A program made the translations under genes and the position numbers. From positions 620,001 to 684,000 of the forward strand of contig CAMPEQ010000011.1 in the NCBI GenBank assembly GCA_946803585.1: a DNA stretch of 64,000 nucleotides, given 5' to 3'. Source of the DNA: an uncultured Actinomycetes bacterium. GTDB taxonomy: Bacteria; Actinomycetota; Actinomycetes; S36-B12; UBA10799. Under the pieces are notes generated by a model that made no database searches, was not told the origin of the DNA, and saw nothing but the letters and a program-made list of their open reading frames with translations. Below, one piece after another: positions 42,563-52,423 of the stretch. Position 1 is the stretch's first letter. Each line of letters opens with the position of its first letter.

Positions 42563-44329
42563 TCATGATCTACGAAGCCGACCCATGACGGCAGAGACCA
42601 TAGATTGGGTCTCTCGAATCCGTAGTAAGCGGGCGAATCCGAAGTAGGCAGTCAGCATCACAATCCCGCCAACTGCCAGGCCAATTGCGGCTGTCAGTTG
42701 GCTCGCGGTGAGCTGTCGGTAGAGGTTGTTGATGGTGTCTCCTTGAACGAACACCAGCCAGGCCACCATTACTGCAACCCCGACGCATGCAGCAAGAACG
42801 CCGGCCAGGACCATTCTGGATACTGCCCCGATTGTCTGGCGTGTCTGGAGGCCCCCGATCCGGCGCCGTAGCCACCACCAGGCGATTCCCAGGGTTAACC
42901 AATACGCCAGCCCATAGGCCAACGCCAACGAAGCCACCGCCAAGTTGGTGGGAGCGAGGGCAAAGAGGACTAACGTAAGCGGGATGGCGATGATGTTGTA
43001 GACCACGGTGATCAAGAACGGCGTTCGAGTGTCCTCGACTGCGTACCAACCGCGGAGTAGCGTGTAGAACAACGAGAACGGCAGTAGTCCGAAGGCGAAT
43101 ACCGAGACTACGAACCCGGTGTAGAGCGCCGGATCACCCTCGTTCTGCCCGAACCCAAACAGGACCGTTCCGATCAGTGGCCCGAAGACCGCCAGGAACG
43201 CTGCGCTCGGGACGATCAGCGACGAGATCAGTCTCATTCCGTCACCAATGTCGTTTCGCAGGGCGCCGAGGTTGCTATCGGCCGCCGCCCGGCTCATACG
43301 CGGGAATAGTGCGGTTACCAGGGAGATCGTGATCACCGATTGCGGCAGCATGAACACCAGGTAGGCGCGCTGATACGTCGCCAACCCTTGGGCAACTGTG
43401 CCAGTTTGCTCGGCAAAGTAGTTAGCCTCGGTGGCCAGGCGCGCGATGACCAGGAATCCCAGTTGGTTGATTAGGACTAAGCCGAGCGTCCAGCCTGCCA
43501 GCGTCCCTGCCTTGCCCAGACCGTGACCACGAAAGTCGAATCGCGGCCGCCACTTGTAGCCAACCCGGATGAGCACAGGCACCAGTACTGCCGCTTGAGC
43601 TGCTACTCCCAGTGTGGTGCCAATTCCTAGCCACGCTACTTGCCCGGAGGTGATCGTCTCAGAGGTGACGCTCGTCCCAGCCACGAAGATGAAACCGAGA
43701 GCGGTCACGATCATGACGACGTTATTGATGATTGGCGCGAACATCGGTGCGCCAAAGTGCATCCGGGAATTGAGGACTTGAGCGAGCACCGTGTACAGAC
43801 CGTAGAAGATGATCTGCGGTAGGCAGAACCGAGCGAATGCGGTGGCAAGTGAGATCTGTGATTCGGTGAACTCACTCGTGGAATACAGCTCGACGATGAG
43901 GGGTGCGAAGGCAACCGCGATCGCTGCGGCGATGATGAGAACGAGCCCGACTAACGTGATCAACCGGTCGGCGAAGCCGTCCCCGCCATCAGCATCAGAC
44001 TTCATATGCCGCACGAGTTGCGGGATCAAGACGGCGTTAAGCGCCCCGCCGATGATCAAGATGTAGAGGATGTTGGGTAGCGAGTTCCCCAGGGCGTAGG
44101 TATCGGCCAGAATCGCCGAACCCAATGCTGCGGCGATGGTGATATCGCGGGCGACCCCGGTGATCCGTGAAGTAATCGTCCCGGCTGCCATGACCGCACT
44201 ACTACGAGCGACTGAGCCGCTCGCATCGTTCTCGATTTGCCCAACCTCGCCGGCATCAGCGCCGAGCAGTTCGTCGGCAGGGATCGGCTCGATCAGCTCC
44301 TCGTCGTTCCCCTCGCCAGGCCCACTCAT
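42563..44329 (-). CDS. murJ: Lipid II flippase MurJ (MviN)
   Basis: 588 residues with about 14 membrane helices. The MviN pattern is present: SSAVMAAGTITSRITGVARDITIAAALG, LPNILYILIIGGALNAVLIPQLVRHMK (the functional Arg/Lys cavity residues), FFARFCLPQIIFYGLYTVLAQVLNSRMHFGAPMFAPIINNVV-like segment, and the FSLFYTLLRGWYAVEDTRTPF stretch. It moves lipid II across the membrane for wall synthesis. A short acidic N-terminal cytosolic tail precedes helix 1. Its start overlaps the DUF6049 stop by four bases. Confidence 0.95.
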   Translation of the reverse strand: MSGPGEGNDEELIEPIPADELLGADAGEVGQIENDASGSVARSSAVMAAGTITSRITGVARDITIAAALGSAILADTYALGNSLPNILYILIIGGALNAVLIPQLVRHMKSDADGGDGFADRLITLVGLVLIIAAAIAVAFAPLIVELYSTSEFTESQISLATAFARFCLPQIIFYGLYTVLAQVLNSRMHFGAPMFAPIINNVVMIVTALGFIFVAGTSVTSETITSGQVAWLGIGTTLGVAAQAAVLVPVLIRVGYKWRPRFDFRGHGLGKAGTLAGWTLGLVLINQLGFLVIARLATEANYFAEQTGTVAQGLATYQRAYLVFMLPQSVITISLVTALFPRMSRAAADSNLGALRNDIGDGMRLISSLIVPSAAFLAVFGPLIGTVLFGFGQNEGDPALYTGFVVSVFAFGLLPFSLFYTLLRGWYAVEDTRTPFLITVVYNIIAIPLTLVLFALAPTNLAVASLALAYGLAYWLTLGIAWWWLRRRIGGLQTRQTIGAVSRMVLAGVLAACVGVAVMVAWLVFVQGDTINNLYRQLTASQLTAAIGLAVGGIVMLTAYFGFARLLRIRETQSMVSAVMGRLRRS

Positions 44330-46488
44330 GACGTAGTCCCGGGATCGCTACCGGGCGCGCCGCCTGCGTCACTACTCGGCCCGGAACCCGAGTCGCCATC
44401 GGTCCCCGGTGAATCCTTCGCGTCGCGATCGGCCCTGGCTTGGCGCCGACGCCGGATGGAGTTGATAGCTAGTAAGGCCGTCAGCAGGACGAAGGCGATT
44501 CCGACCACCCAGGACGCGGCTTGGGCATACGCGGTGCTGCGCAGAATGACCTCGGCCGGCTTACCGATCGGGTCGCCGGCGGGATTCGTGAGTTGGACAT
44601 CGACCGCGAGCTCACCGTTGCCGATCACCTGCGCGTCGATCTCTGTGCTGACCTTGCGGTTCGCTGGGATTGAGATCGGTTCGAGGTCGTTGGTGATAAG
44701 CCGGACTTTGGGTGTCCCGTTGAGGGTGAGGCCAACTGTGACGGGAACGGGTAGGTCGTTGGCGATTGTGATGGGGATAGCCCCCGCCCCGCTGGAGATA
44801 TTGATGACTCCGCCGCCGATGACTTGAACCTTTGAAATGTCAGCGTCGAGCTCATCGTCGATGATGCGCAGGAGTTGCTCGCTCTCAGCGACTTCCGAGC
44901 GCCAAGCACCCGATGTCGTACGGAGCAACGCTGCCGCGTACGGCTCGGTGAGAGATCCTTGGTTGGCCATGATGGAGCCAAAGAGCCGTAGTTTCTTCTG
45001 AGACGCCGACACTTTCTTGAGGTGATCTGCCCGGCGCAATGCTCGTTTGGACTCATGCGAGACGGGCGAGAGCGAACGGGATGTGTCCGGATCAGATGAT
45101 GCGATGAGCTTGGCCAACGGAATCGAGGCGAGCCAGGGTGCAGTCGAGATTGCCTCGATGATTCCGCTGACGGTCGCCGGGTTGGGATCCCACTGTGCTG
45201 CAGGGCCGACGACGACCGGAGCCCCGGTGGTCGTAGCGGTCGTTGCTAGCACTCCTGTCTCGGCCAGAAATCGTTGTCGGGCGATGAGGGCCTCGGCGGG
45301 TGTGCTCTGGGCATTTCCGAGTGATCGTGAGAGCACCGGATCGGTCACGATGGCCTGCAGCGGACCGGCATCAGTTCGAATCAGCGCCGTCGTATTCGAC
45401 CCCGAGTCCCCACCGGAGCCTGGTTGCAGAGCGGAGTCCTTGAGAACTACGGTCCTCACTCCCGCTCGCTGAAGGACGCCGAGAGCTTCGCGGTCAGTCC
45501 GTTGGCCAATGGGCCAGCCGAGCGTATCGGTCGGCTCGAGGCCAAGCTGTTCAGTGAGCAGTTCCGGGGCGATAGTGGTCGCGGCAATGACGTCCTCACC
45601 CATCTTGGCTTCAGTGAGGGCGGTGACGTCCGGATTGGCGTAGGACCAGCCGTAGACCGAAGCGGTCGGTAGCCCGGCGCGGGCGCGAGTCAGCCACGAG
45701 GCGGCCGGTCCCGGAGATCCACCGCTGACTGGAGTTCCGTTGACACCCATGACCTGATACGGCCCAGCTGCAACTGCGGCTGACTGGATCACCTGTGGGT
45801 CGATCACCCAGTCGATCTTGCGATTCGCGCTCAGACCCAATTCCAGCAGGGTATTGAGGCGGCCATTCTGACCCAGTTCAGTCGGGGTCCGGTCGGTCAA
45901 GAACACCCCCGACGCGTCACGGTTTGGCCAATCACTAATCGGCCATAACCAGGCAACTTCGGTCGGCAGGACGAGGTCTGGGTCGGGAAACCAGGGCAGG
46001 AAGGTCCGAGTTGATGCCGAGAACGTGTTGTCGGCATCGGCAATGGCATCGACCCTCAGGTAGTAGACCCCGTTGGCAGTCAACTGCAGGTCGCGCATTC
46101 GCACACTGAGCTGCCAGGGCACCGTCGATCCAGCGGGTATCGAGGCGAGTTCCGTTGTGCCGTCGGTAACACCGCGGGTGAACGGACTGAAAGCGTCGGT
46201 GCTGATCTCCTCAAGCTCTTCGCGGTCAGTGATGGGGCTCTCCCCAAGCCGTAGATCGACCGAGAGCGAGCCAACGTCGGAGTCGGTCGTGTTCGTGACG
46301 GTTCCAGTCAGCGTCAGACGGCCTTTGAGCTGCGGAACAATCGGCGTCAAAGTGTTGAGCGCAACGGCTAGTGGTGCGACAGGCTCATCCTCACTTGGCG
46401 CGGCGACGGCGGCAGGGGCAAGCCAGCCGACCGTCAGAGCGACGATGAGCGACAGGGCAGCGGCCACTCGAACAGTGGGCGACCTCAT
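44326..46488 (-). CDS. DUF6049 family secreted/membrane protein
   Basis: 720 residues. A signal peptide (about 1-30, ...APAAVAAP) is followed by a large extracellular part with strand-rich domains at both ends ([27 protein letters not shown], and [19 protein letters not shown] near 580), a central glycosidase-like region, and a C-terminal membrane helix ([20 protein letters not shown], about 665-685) with a basic cytosolic tail. It is the homologue of mycobacterial Rv3909, always between Nudix and murJ. Its function is unknown but its position ties it to lipid II export or sensing. Confidence 0.85.
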   Translation of the reverse strand: MRSPTVRVAAALSLIVALTVGWLAPAAVAAPSEDEPVAPLAVALNTLTPIVPQLKGRLTLTGTVTNTTDSDVGSLSVDLRLGESPITDREELEEISTDAFSPFTRGVTDGTTELASIPAGSTVPWQLSVRMRDLQLTANGVYYLRVDAIADADNTFSASTRTFLPWFPDPDLVLPTEVAWLWPISDWPNRDASGVFLTDRTPTELGQNGRLNTLLELGLSANRKIDWVIDPQVIQSAAVAAGPYQVMGVNGTPVSGGSPGPAASWLTRARAGLPTASVYGWSYANPDVTALTEAKMGEDVIAATTIAPELLTEQLGLEPTDTLGWPIGQRTDREALGVLQRAGVRTVVLKDSALQPGSGGDSGSNTTALIRTDAGPLQAIVTDPVLSRSLGNAQSTPAEALIARQRFLAETGVLATTATTTGAPVVVGPAAQWDPNPATVSGIIEAISTAPWLASIPLAKLIASSDPDTSRSLSPVSHESKRALRRADHLKKVSASQKKLRLFGSIMANQGSLTEPYAAALLRTTSGAWRSEVAESEQLLRIIDDELDADISKVQVIGGGVINISSGAGAIPITIANDLPVPVTVGLTLNGTPKVRLITNDLEPISIPANRKVSTEIDAQVIGNGELAVDVQLTNPAGDPIGKPAEVILRSTAYAQAASWVVGIAFVLLTALLAINSIRRRRQARADRDAKDSPGTDGDSGSGPSSDAGGAPGSDPGTTS

Positions 46489-46997
46489 TCGGTGACCGCC
46501 AATAGGTTGGGAACCTCATCGAGGAGGCGTCGCTCATCGGCGTATGCCAGCCGCTGTCCGACCTCAGCTAGGTCCACCCACTCGACCTCAACGACCTCCG
46601 GATCCTCGTCGCTGATCTCGCCGCCCACCTTCTCGAGGAGGAAGTGGTGGACCGTCTTGTGAATCCGTCGGCCGTCGGCGACGAACCAGAAATCGATCGC
46701 TCCCAAGGGCGCGATGATCCGGCCCTCGATACCCGTTTCCTCTTGTACCTCGCGCATGGCGGCCTGCTCGGCAGTCTCTCCGGGTTCTAGGTGGCCCTTG
46801 GGAAGCGACCACATCAAACGCCCGCGGCGGTCGAGGCGACCGATGAGGGCAGCGCGGTTGGGTTGCGCTGAGCGGTCGACGACTAGTCCGCCGGCGCTGG
46901 TTTCCTCACTCGGTGGGATGCGCCGCGGCGCCCGAATCGCGGTGGGCGGAGGGATTTCGTGGCCGCCAGGGTCACGATGAGAGTTTTCGGCAGCCAT
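46485..46997 (-). CDS. Nudix hydrolase (MutT4-like)
   Basis: About 170 residues from ATG at 46997. A perfect Nudix box, [23 protein letters not shown], follows an Arg/Pro-rich N-terminus and [17 protein letters not shown]. Such enzymes hydrolyse nucleoside diphosphate-X compounds such as oxidised dNTPs or Ap4A. Its stop overlaps the DUF6049 start (ATGA), so it heads the murJ-sigM operon, divergent from pcnA (54 bases between starts). A longer start at 47036 is possible but would reach into the pcnA promoter. Confidence 0.9.
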   Translation of the reverse strand: MAAENSHRDPGGHEIPPPTAIRAPRRIPPSEETSAGGLVVDRSAQPNRAALIGRLDRRGRLMWSLPKGHLEPGETAEQAAMREVQEETGIEGRIIAPLGAIDFWFVADGRRIHKTVHHFLLEKVGGEISDEDPEVVEVEWVDLAEVGQRLAYADERRLLDEVPNLLAVTE

Positions 46998-47051
46998 GAA
47001 CGTGAGGATAGTCGTCTCAACCGCCACGTCACGCAACTATCGTGTCCTGTT

Positions 47052-48500
47052 GTGACCACTAACCAAGGAACTGCGCCGTTGCGGATGTCTATCGACGCCC
47101 TCGGCGACGTTCTACCCGTAGCCACCGAGCTCGGTGAACGCTTCGCTTCGATGGACTTCGAGTTGGCCCTGGTGGGCGGATCTGTCCGTGACGCGATGCT
47201 GGGTCGGCTCGGAAATGACCTCGATTTCACCACAAATGCGGTGCCTGACGACGTTCTGCGGATTCTGCGGGGCTGGGCCGATGCAATCTGGGAAGTGGGA
47301 ATAAGGTTCGGGACCGTCGGCGCGGTGAAGGACGGCTACCAACTAGAAATCACCACATATCGGGCAGAGAGCTACGACGAGCAGTCCCGTAAGCCGGTCG
47401 TAAGATTTGGCGACACGCTCGCCGGTGATCTAGTCCGGCGAGATTTCACCATTAATGCGATGGCGATAACCCTCCCAACGATCGAATTCGTGGACCTACA
47501 TGGAGGCGTCAGCGATTTGGCGGCGGGGATTATCCGCACGCCGGGGACCCCGGAGGATTCCTTCGGTGACGACCCGCTGCGAATGATGCGGGCCGCGAGG
47601 TTTGCCTCCCAGCTCGAGTTTGCGGTTGATCCGGCGGCAATCTCGGCAATGACAGCGATGGCTTCACGCCTGGAGATCGTCTCGCAGGAGCGAGTTCGCG
47701 ATGAGCTGTCCCGACTGCTGTTGGGTGACGATCCCCGCCGCGGGCTGCAGCTATTAGTTGATACCGGGCTGACTGCTTACGTCCTTCCCGAGCTTCCAGC
47801 ACTGGCACTCGAGATCGACGAGCACCATCGTCATAAAGACGTCTACGAGCACAGCCTGATCGTGTTGGAACAGGCTATTGATCTTGAGACCAGCCATGAG
47901 CCCATGACTAACCCCGATTTGATCCTGCGTCTGGCTGCGCTGCTGCACGACATCGGTAAACCGAAGACTCGCCGATTCGAGAGCAACGGTGGCGTCTCCT
48001 TCCATCACCACGAGGTGGTCGGCGCCAAACTCACCCGAAAGCGGCTTAAGGCGCTGCGATACCCCAACGATGTGATCGAGCGAGTCAGCAAACTCGTCGA
48101 GCTCCACCTGCGCTTCCATGGCTACTCGTCCGGGCAATGGACAGATGCTGCCGTGCGCCGCTACGTCCGAGATGCCGGCGATGAGCTACCACGCCTTCAC
48201 AAGCTGACGCGTGCTGACTCGACTACCCGCAATAGGCGCAAAGCTGCCGCGCTGCAGGCGTCCTACGACAGCCTGGAACAGCGGATCGCGGTGCTCAGCG
48301 AGGAAGAAGAGATGAAGGCTGTCCGACCGGATCTCGACGGTCAGCAGATCATGGAGATTCTGGGAATACCGCCGGGTCGCGATGTCGGTGTTGCGTACAA
48401 GTATCTGCTGGAACGCCGACTCGACAGGGGACCCGTTGACGTGGAGACCGCTGAGGCGGAGCTACGTGAATGGTGGGCCACTCGAAATCTGTCAGACTGA
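47052..48500 (+). CDS. pcnA: CCA tRNA nucleotidyltransferase / poly(A) polymerase family
   Basis: 482 residues from GTG at 47052. The nucleotidyltransferase head has LVGGSVRDAMLGRLGNDLDFTTNA with the DxD metal pair, then RRDFTINAMA and DPLRMMRAARFA. An HD domain follows (RLAALLHDIGKPKT...FHHHEVVGAKLTRKRLKAL). It builds the 3' CCA on tRNAs, needed because both tRNA genes here lack it. TATCGT at 47039-47044, seven bases before the GTG, suggests a leaderless transcript. The final nine bases overlap the convergent MFS gene. Confidence 0.93.
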   Translation: MTTNQGTAPLRMSIDALGDVLPVATELGERFASMDFELALVGGSVRDAMLGRLGNDLDFTTNAVPDDVLRILRGWADAIWEVGIRFGTVGAVKDGYQLEITTYRAESYDEQSRKPVVRFGDTLAGDLVRRDFTINAMAITLPTIEFVDLHGGVSDLAAGIIRTPGTPEDSFGDDPLRMMRAARFASQLEFAVDPAAISAMTAMASRLEIVSQERVRDELSRLLLGDDPRRGLQLLVDTGLTAYVLPELPALALEIDEHHRHKDVYEHSLIVLEQAIDLETSHEPMTNPDLILRLAALLHDIGKPKTRRFESNGGVSFHHHEVVGAKLTRKRLKALRYPNDVIERVSKLVELHLRFHGYSSGQWTDAAVRRYVRDAGDELPRLHKLTRADSTTRNRRKAAALQASYDSLEQRIAVLSEEEEMKAVRPDLDGQQIMEILGIPPGRDVGVAYKYLLERRLDRGPVDVETAEAELREWWATRNLSD

Positions 48501-49781
48501 CAGATTCTCGGGGGCAGGTGCCGCGCTGCTGCGCCCACGGTAGTACCAAACGGCGGCGGAGAGCAGCATCACGCCGATCACGATGAGGTCTAGGGGGGAC
48601 TGCCCGCTCGCAGGGCTCGTCACCGCAACGAAGGCCACCCCGACAACCAGCCCGATATTGATGACGACGTCGTAGAGCGCGAAAACGCGGCCGCGATGAT
48701 CGTCATGGATGAGTTCCTGCACGACGGTGTCGGCACAGATCTTTACTGCTTGCCCACTGACCCCGAGTGCGGCGCCACCGATCAACAGCGCCGGCATAGT
48801 TCCGATCGCGATACCAGCGGTGGTCACTAGGGCGGCGAGTAACAACATGATCGAGGTGTAGGGCACAACTCCGATCGCTTTGGTCACCCTCGGGGTGATC
48901 ACTGCGGCAACGAAGGCGCCTCCGGCTGCGGCGCCGATCACCAGGCTGATCTGGCCGAGTGCTTGCTCCGGGTCGGTGATTGGGTTCAGCGTATTGCGCA
49001 CCAACAAGATGACGAGCGCGGTCACCACACCGAAGGCTGTCCGATGGATCGTGACCACTACGACGGCTCGGAAAGCAGCCTTGGTTTGCCACAAGACCTT
49101 GGTACCTTCGACGAACCCCACGGCCACTCCCGCGAGGGTGTCGCGCGCCTGCGAGCCGTCGGGTCCTAGCAGTGACTTGGGCATCCGAAGTGATAGCAGT
49201 CCCGAGGCCACGAATCCGCCGGCCGCAATCATGAGCAGTGTGACCGATCCTGCGTCGCCCCCGCCCAACGCCCCTCGCACCAGGATCCCGCACAGCCCGC
49301 CGAGGGCAGCGAACAACGTTCCGATGGTCGGGGAGAAGGCGTTGGCGGCTACTAGCTGTTCGCGCGTGACGGTGTGCGGGAGTGACGCAGAGAGGCCGGC
49401 CAAGATGAAGCGATTGATACCCAGCGCGATGAGCACGACAATTCCCAGGCTCAGGTCGGCGCTTCCGTTTGATGTTTGCCAGGCCACCATGAGTACGACG
49501 AGAGCTCGGATCAGGTTGCCGAACAGCAGGACCTGGCGACGACTCCATCGGTCGAGGAGGACTCCGGCGAACGGACCGATGATTGAGTACGGCAGGTAGA
49601 GAATCGCGAAGGCGGTAGCGATTGAAGCCGCGGACGGTTGGCGTTCCGGTGAGAACAACACGAACGTGGCCAGGGCGGCTTGGAACAGCCCATCGCAGAA
49701 CTGGCCAGTGACGCGGACGGTGAAGAGTTGCCGGAAGCGGACAGAACTCAAGACCGCACGGAACTCACCCGCAACAGCCAC
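48492..49781 (-). CDS. MFS transporter
   Basis: 429 residues with 12 membrane helices (GTG start at 49781). The N-half has FRQLFTVRVTGQFCDGLFQAALATFVLF and FAGVLLDRWSRRQVLLFGN, the A-like motif between helices 2 and 3, and the HDDHRGRVFALYDVVINIGLVVG repeat between helices 10 and 11. Resembles drug- or lipid-type exporters of the enterobactin-exporter (EntS-like) group. Substrate unknown. It converges on pcnA with a nine-base overlap. No regulator is nearby. Confidence 0.88.
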   Translation of the reverse strand: MAVAGEFRAVLSSVRFRQLFTVRVTGQFCDGLFQAALATFVLFSPERQPSAASIATAFAILYLPYSIIGPFAGVLLDRWSRRQVLLFGNLIRALVVLMVAWQTSNGSADLSLGIVVLIALGINRFILAGLSASLPHTVTREQLVAANAFSPTIGTLFAALGGLCGILVRGALGGGDAGSVTLLMIAAGGFVASGLLSLRMPKSLLGPDGSQARDTLAGVAVGFVEGTKVLWQTKAAFRAVVVVTIHRTAFGVVTALVILLVRNTLNPITDPEQALGQISLVIGAAAGGAFVAAVITPRVTKAIGVVPYTSIMLLLAALVTTAGIAIGTMPALLIGGAALGVSGQAVKICADTVVQELIHDDHRGRVFALYDVVINIGLVVGVAFVAVTSPASGQSPLDLIVIGVMLLSAAVWYYRGRSSAAPAPENLSV

Positions 49782-49895
49782 GCGCTGACCGTATCTCGTT
49801 AGCGGCCAGAATCCCGCCTACGGGCATACCGTCAGATCTGGTAGTCGCGTGTACCTAGCGCCTGTACAGAGCTCCCGGGGCAGTATTCCGCGGGG

Positions 49896-50549
49896 TCAGT
49901 CAGAGCCGAAAATCTCCGGGTTGACGGGCCCAACCATCGGCGTTTTTGCGGCAACCTTGGTGAGCTTGCGAACCTGCTTCTTCAGCAGTTTGCCCTTCTT
50001 CTTGCGTAGCTTGTCGCTGACCCCGGGGACGCCCTGGGCGCCGGCCATGATCCCAACCGGAACGCGTTTGACGAGCTTGCCGTTCTTCTTCTTTACGAGG
50101 TCGTAGCTCAAGATGAGTTGCCCATAGTTCGTGCCGTCATCAGTGCGAACCAATTCGATCTTTGTCTTGTGCTGCTTACCCTTGGCCTTGTACTTGTATG
50201 TGTACTTCTTGGTCTTAATGGTCGTTGACAGGCCAGAGAGATAGGCGTCGCTCGCTTCGGCGACCTTTGCTTTCGCAGCCTTCTTTCCCTTGATGTGGCC
50301 GGAGTTGATGTATAAGAATCCCGAGGTGGCGGCGTCGTCCCCTGCGGCACCCCAGTAGCTGTTTGCACAGGAAATCGCAAAGAAGCAGAGGCTCGGATCC
50401 CCAGGTTCGCCGAGCTTCTCCCACGCAAGCGGAGCCATCTTGAGTGACGATGGAGTCGGGGCACCGGCTAGGGCCGGGGCAGCACCGAGGCCGACAAGCG
50501 CGACACCCACTACAAGGGATGTGGAAAATCGGCGGGCCGTTAGGTGCAT
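49896..50549 (-). CDS. Lysine-rich secreted protein, paralogue 1
   Basis: 217 residues. Signal peptide (HLTARRFSTSLVVGVALVGLGAAPALA, cleavage after residue 28) and mature start GAPTPSSLKMAPLAWEKL. One cysteine pair (LCFFAISCANSYWG) is followed by strands rich in Lys and Tyr (KKYTYKYKAKGKQHKTKIEL, RVPVGIMAGAQ). It is a paralogue of the next gene upstream, with the same domain order. Family not recognised. GGGAG precedes the ATG by six bases. High Lys content in a GC-rich genome is notable. Confidence 0.75.
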   Translation of the reverse strand: MHLTARRFSTSLVVGVALVGLGAAPALAGAPTPSSLKMAPLAWEKLGEPGDPSLCFFAISCANSYWGAAGDDAATSGFLYINSGHIKGKKAAKAKVAEASDAYLSGLSTTIKTKKYTYKYKAKGKQHKTKIELVRTDDGTNYGQLILSYDLVKKKNGKLVKRVPVGIMAGAQGVPGVSDKLRKKKGKLLKKQVRKLTKVAAKTPMVGPVNPEIFGSD

Positions 50550-50643
50550 TGAACTCTCCCTAGCTGTTGGCAGACAAGATCCCGTACACGATGACCCAGA
50601 ATCCAGAAACTAGCAAGCGAATAGGTACTGCAAATGGACTAGC

Positions 50644-50680
50644 TGGTCCTGAGTTCCGTATGTTGGGGAACCCAGGACCA
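50644..50680 (-). terminator. Hairpin between the two lysine-rich genes
   Basis: TGGTCCTG (50644-50651) pairs with CAGGACCA (50673-50680) and GTTCC (50653-50657) with GGAAC (50667-50671), with one A/C mismatch and a 9-nt loop. It lies 66 bases past the stop of paralogue 2. Confidence 0.6.
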
Positions 50681-50746
50681 ACTCCAGCCGGTACTCACGC
50701 CGCTCGGCGGACGTGCTTTATAGAGCGGCTCGCGCGTCGCCAAGGA

Positions 50747-51466
50747 CTAGCGCACTAGTACCTCAACATCTACTTCGCCCTCCTCGTCGGGAACAACAGG
50801 TTCGAGCACTTCGAGCTCCGGCGTCTCTTCGTCAGGCGCGGGGTCGCTGTCGTCAGTTGGTATCGGACCAACCATTTGGATCTTCATTCCGATTGCGTTG
50901 AGTTTCGCGACCTGCTTCTTAAGGATCTTTCCCTTTTTCTTGTGGAGCTTGTTGCCCAACTTCGTCTCTTGCGCCTGGAACATGATGCCAACGGGGACCT
51001 TCTTCTTCAGCTTGCCGTTCTTATGCTGAACGTCAAAGCTAAGGATTAGTTGGGCGTTCAGTCCATCTTCCACGAACCGGTACGTCATGATTTTGGTCTT
51101 GTGCTTGACCTTCTTGGTCTTGTACTTGTACGTGTACTTCTTGAACTTGGCCGAACGGAACGCTTCGTCCTCCGCCAGGCTGTCCGTGACTTCGGCGATC
51201 TTCACCTTCGCAGCCTTCTTACCCTTGACGTATCCGTAGCTATCTATCAACCCGCTGTCCTCTTTGGTGGAAATCCAGGCCTTAGTTCCACACTCGCTGG
51301 CAAACACACAGGAGAGATCGCTGGCAGGAACCTTCTGCCACTTAACCTTCGCCATCTTCATCGAGCTAGGAGTAGGAGCACCAGCAAGCGCAGGTGCGGC
51401 TGACATACCGAGGAGGACAACTCCCGCGGCTAGACCAATGGTGAAACGTCGGGCTGTTGGACGCAT
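50747..51466 (-). CDS. Lysine-rich secreted protein, paralogue 2
   Basis: 239 residues from ATG at 51466 with GGAG seven bases upstream. Signal peptide (RPTARRFTIGLAAGVVLLGMSAAPALA, cleaved after residue 28) and mature GAPTPSSMKMAKVKWQKV mirror paralogue 1. A Cys pair (LSCVFASECG) and the strand segments FKKYTYKYKTKKVKHKTKIM and VPVGIMFQAQETK align with it. A C-terminal acidic extension (SDPAPDEETPELEVLEPVVPDEEGEVDVEVLV) is absent from paralogue 1. The pair therefore arose by tandem duplication. Function unknown. Confidence 0.75.
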   Translation of the reverse strand: MRPTARRFTIGLAAGVVLLGMSAAPALAGAPTPSSMKMAKVKWQKVPASDLSCVFASECGTKAWISTKEDSGLIDSYGYVKGKKAAKVKIAEVTDSLAEDEAFRSAKFKKYTYKYKTKKVKHKTKIMTYRFVEDGLNAQLILSFDVQHKNGKLKKKVPVGIMFQAQETKLGNKLHKKKGKILKKQVAKLNAIGMKIQMVGPIPTDDSDPAPDEETPELEVLEPVVPDEEGEVDVEVLVR

Positions 51467-51599
51467 ACAGATCTCCAGATTTCTTAGGGTGACAGACGAT
51501 CGACGGGCTACGGATGTAGGTACGTTTGAGAGAGTCTCGACCGCTTTGATCACCCGCGCAAGACCCTGTCACCCGAATGCTCTTGGACGGCCTCGGAAG

Positions 51600-51627
51600 G
51601 ACAATCAGCGGCTCGCTGCTGATTGTC
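51600..51627 (-). terminator. Hairpin downstream of the CDGSH gene
   Basis: GACAATCAGC (51600-51609) and GCTGATTGTC (51618-51627) form a perfect 10-bp stem with an 8-nt loop, 28 bases past the CDGSH stop. Confidence 0.65.
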
Positions 51628-51655
51628 GGCGTCGTGCCCTTCTAATCCTGTCGGT

Positions 51656-52354
51656 CTAGCCCATCAAACCGTCATCGAAGCCGACCTCGTAGTGGCTGCC
51701 GTCGCAGAACGGCTTGTTCGATGAGGCACCACAGCGACACAGCGCCTCTCGTTCCCGAACTTGGTACGACCGCCCCGACGCGCTGATTACCTCGATACCG
51801 CCGGTGAGGCGAATCGCAGAACTCGTGTGATCAGCCTGTGGATCTTCCACGATCTCAACGCGGAGATCGAGGGGTTGGTCGACCTCGGCACCGGTCTCGG
51901 AGTCGACCAGCACGATGCGCCCGCCGGGGCAGTGATTCGTCATCGAGCGCAGGTTGAGTTGTGCCTCGTCGCCCGCTTCGGTGACAAGGTTCCAGGCACT
52001 GCCATCAGCCGAACAGAAGCCCGCGTGGATGCACAGTGACTCGTTGTCTGCGAGGTCGTCGACCGGCCCGGCCGTGATCTCGGCGCCATCCAGCATGGGC
52101 TCAAACGACGCGGTCTCTTTCAGATCAACGTCGGCGTTCTTATGGGAGCCGTCGCAAAACGGCTTGTTCTGTGACGCTCCGCACCGGCACAGGGCGGCCG
52201 GATCGGATAACTCGAACTCTTTGCCGTCGCGGTAGGTGCGCGACCGCTCGTCGCCGTCGCGCTCGATGATTCGCTGGATGCAGGGCGGTGATCCGTAGAT
52301 CAGATAAGGACCATGCTCCGAGACCTTCACGTAGACCTTGTTGTCATCGGACAT
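51656..52354 (-). CDS. CDGSH iron-sulphur protein with two CDGSH motifs and a ferredoxin-like segment
   Basis: 232 residues from ATG at 52354 (GGAAGGA about nine bases upstream). Two CDGSH motifs, LCRCGASQNKPFCDGSH and LCRCGASSNKPFCDGSH, should each hold a [2Fe-2S] cluster through 3 Cys and 1 His. Between them LCIHAGFCSADGSAW and NHCPGGRIVLVD resemble the divergent ferredoxin segment (Fer4_19) that carries another cluster. Order: N-terminal module, motif 1 (about 56-71), Cys-containing middle, motif 2 near the C-terminus. Roles in redox or iron-sulphur transfer are inferred from the family. It follows ino1 past a terminator. Confidence 0.88.
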   Translation of the reverse strand: MSDDNKVYVKVSEHGPYLIYGSPPCIQRIIERDGDERSRTYRDGKEFELSDPAALCRCGASQNKPFCDGSHKNADVDLKETASFEPMLDGAEITAGPVDDLADNESLCIHAGFCSADGSAWNLVTEAGDEAQLNLRSMTNHCPGGRIVLVDSETGAEVDQPLDLRVEIVEDPQADHTSSAIRLTGGIEVISASGRSYQVREREALCRCGASSNKPFCDGSHYEVGFDDGLMG

Positions 52355-52423
52355 CTCGGGGTTCCTTCCGCCGGTGAATGTGCTGAATTCACCGTAGCGA
52401 TTTTCTGGGCGCAACGACACCAA

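Noticed and set aside
46959-47051. Longer N-terminus of the CCA-adding enzyme
   Set aside because: The extra residues do not belong to the family and overlap the divergent Nudix start; GTG at 47052 with a -10 upstream fits better.
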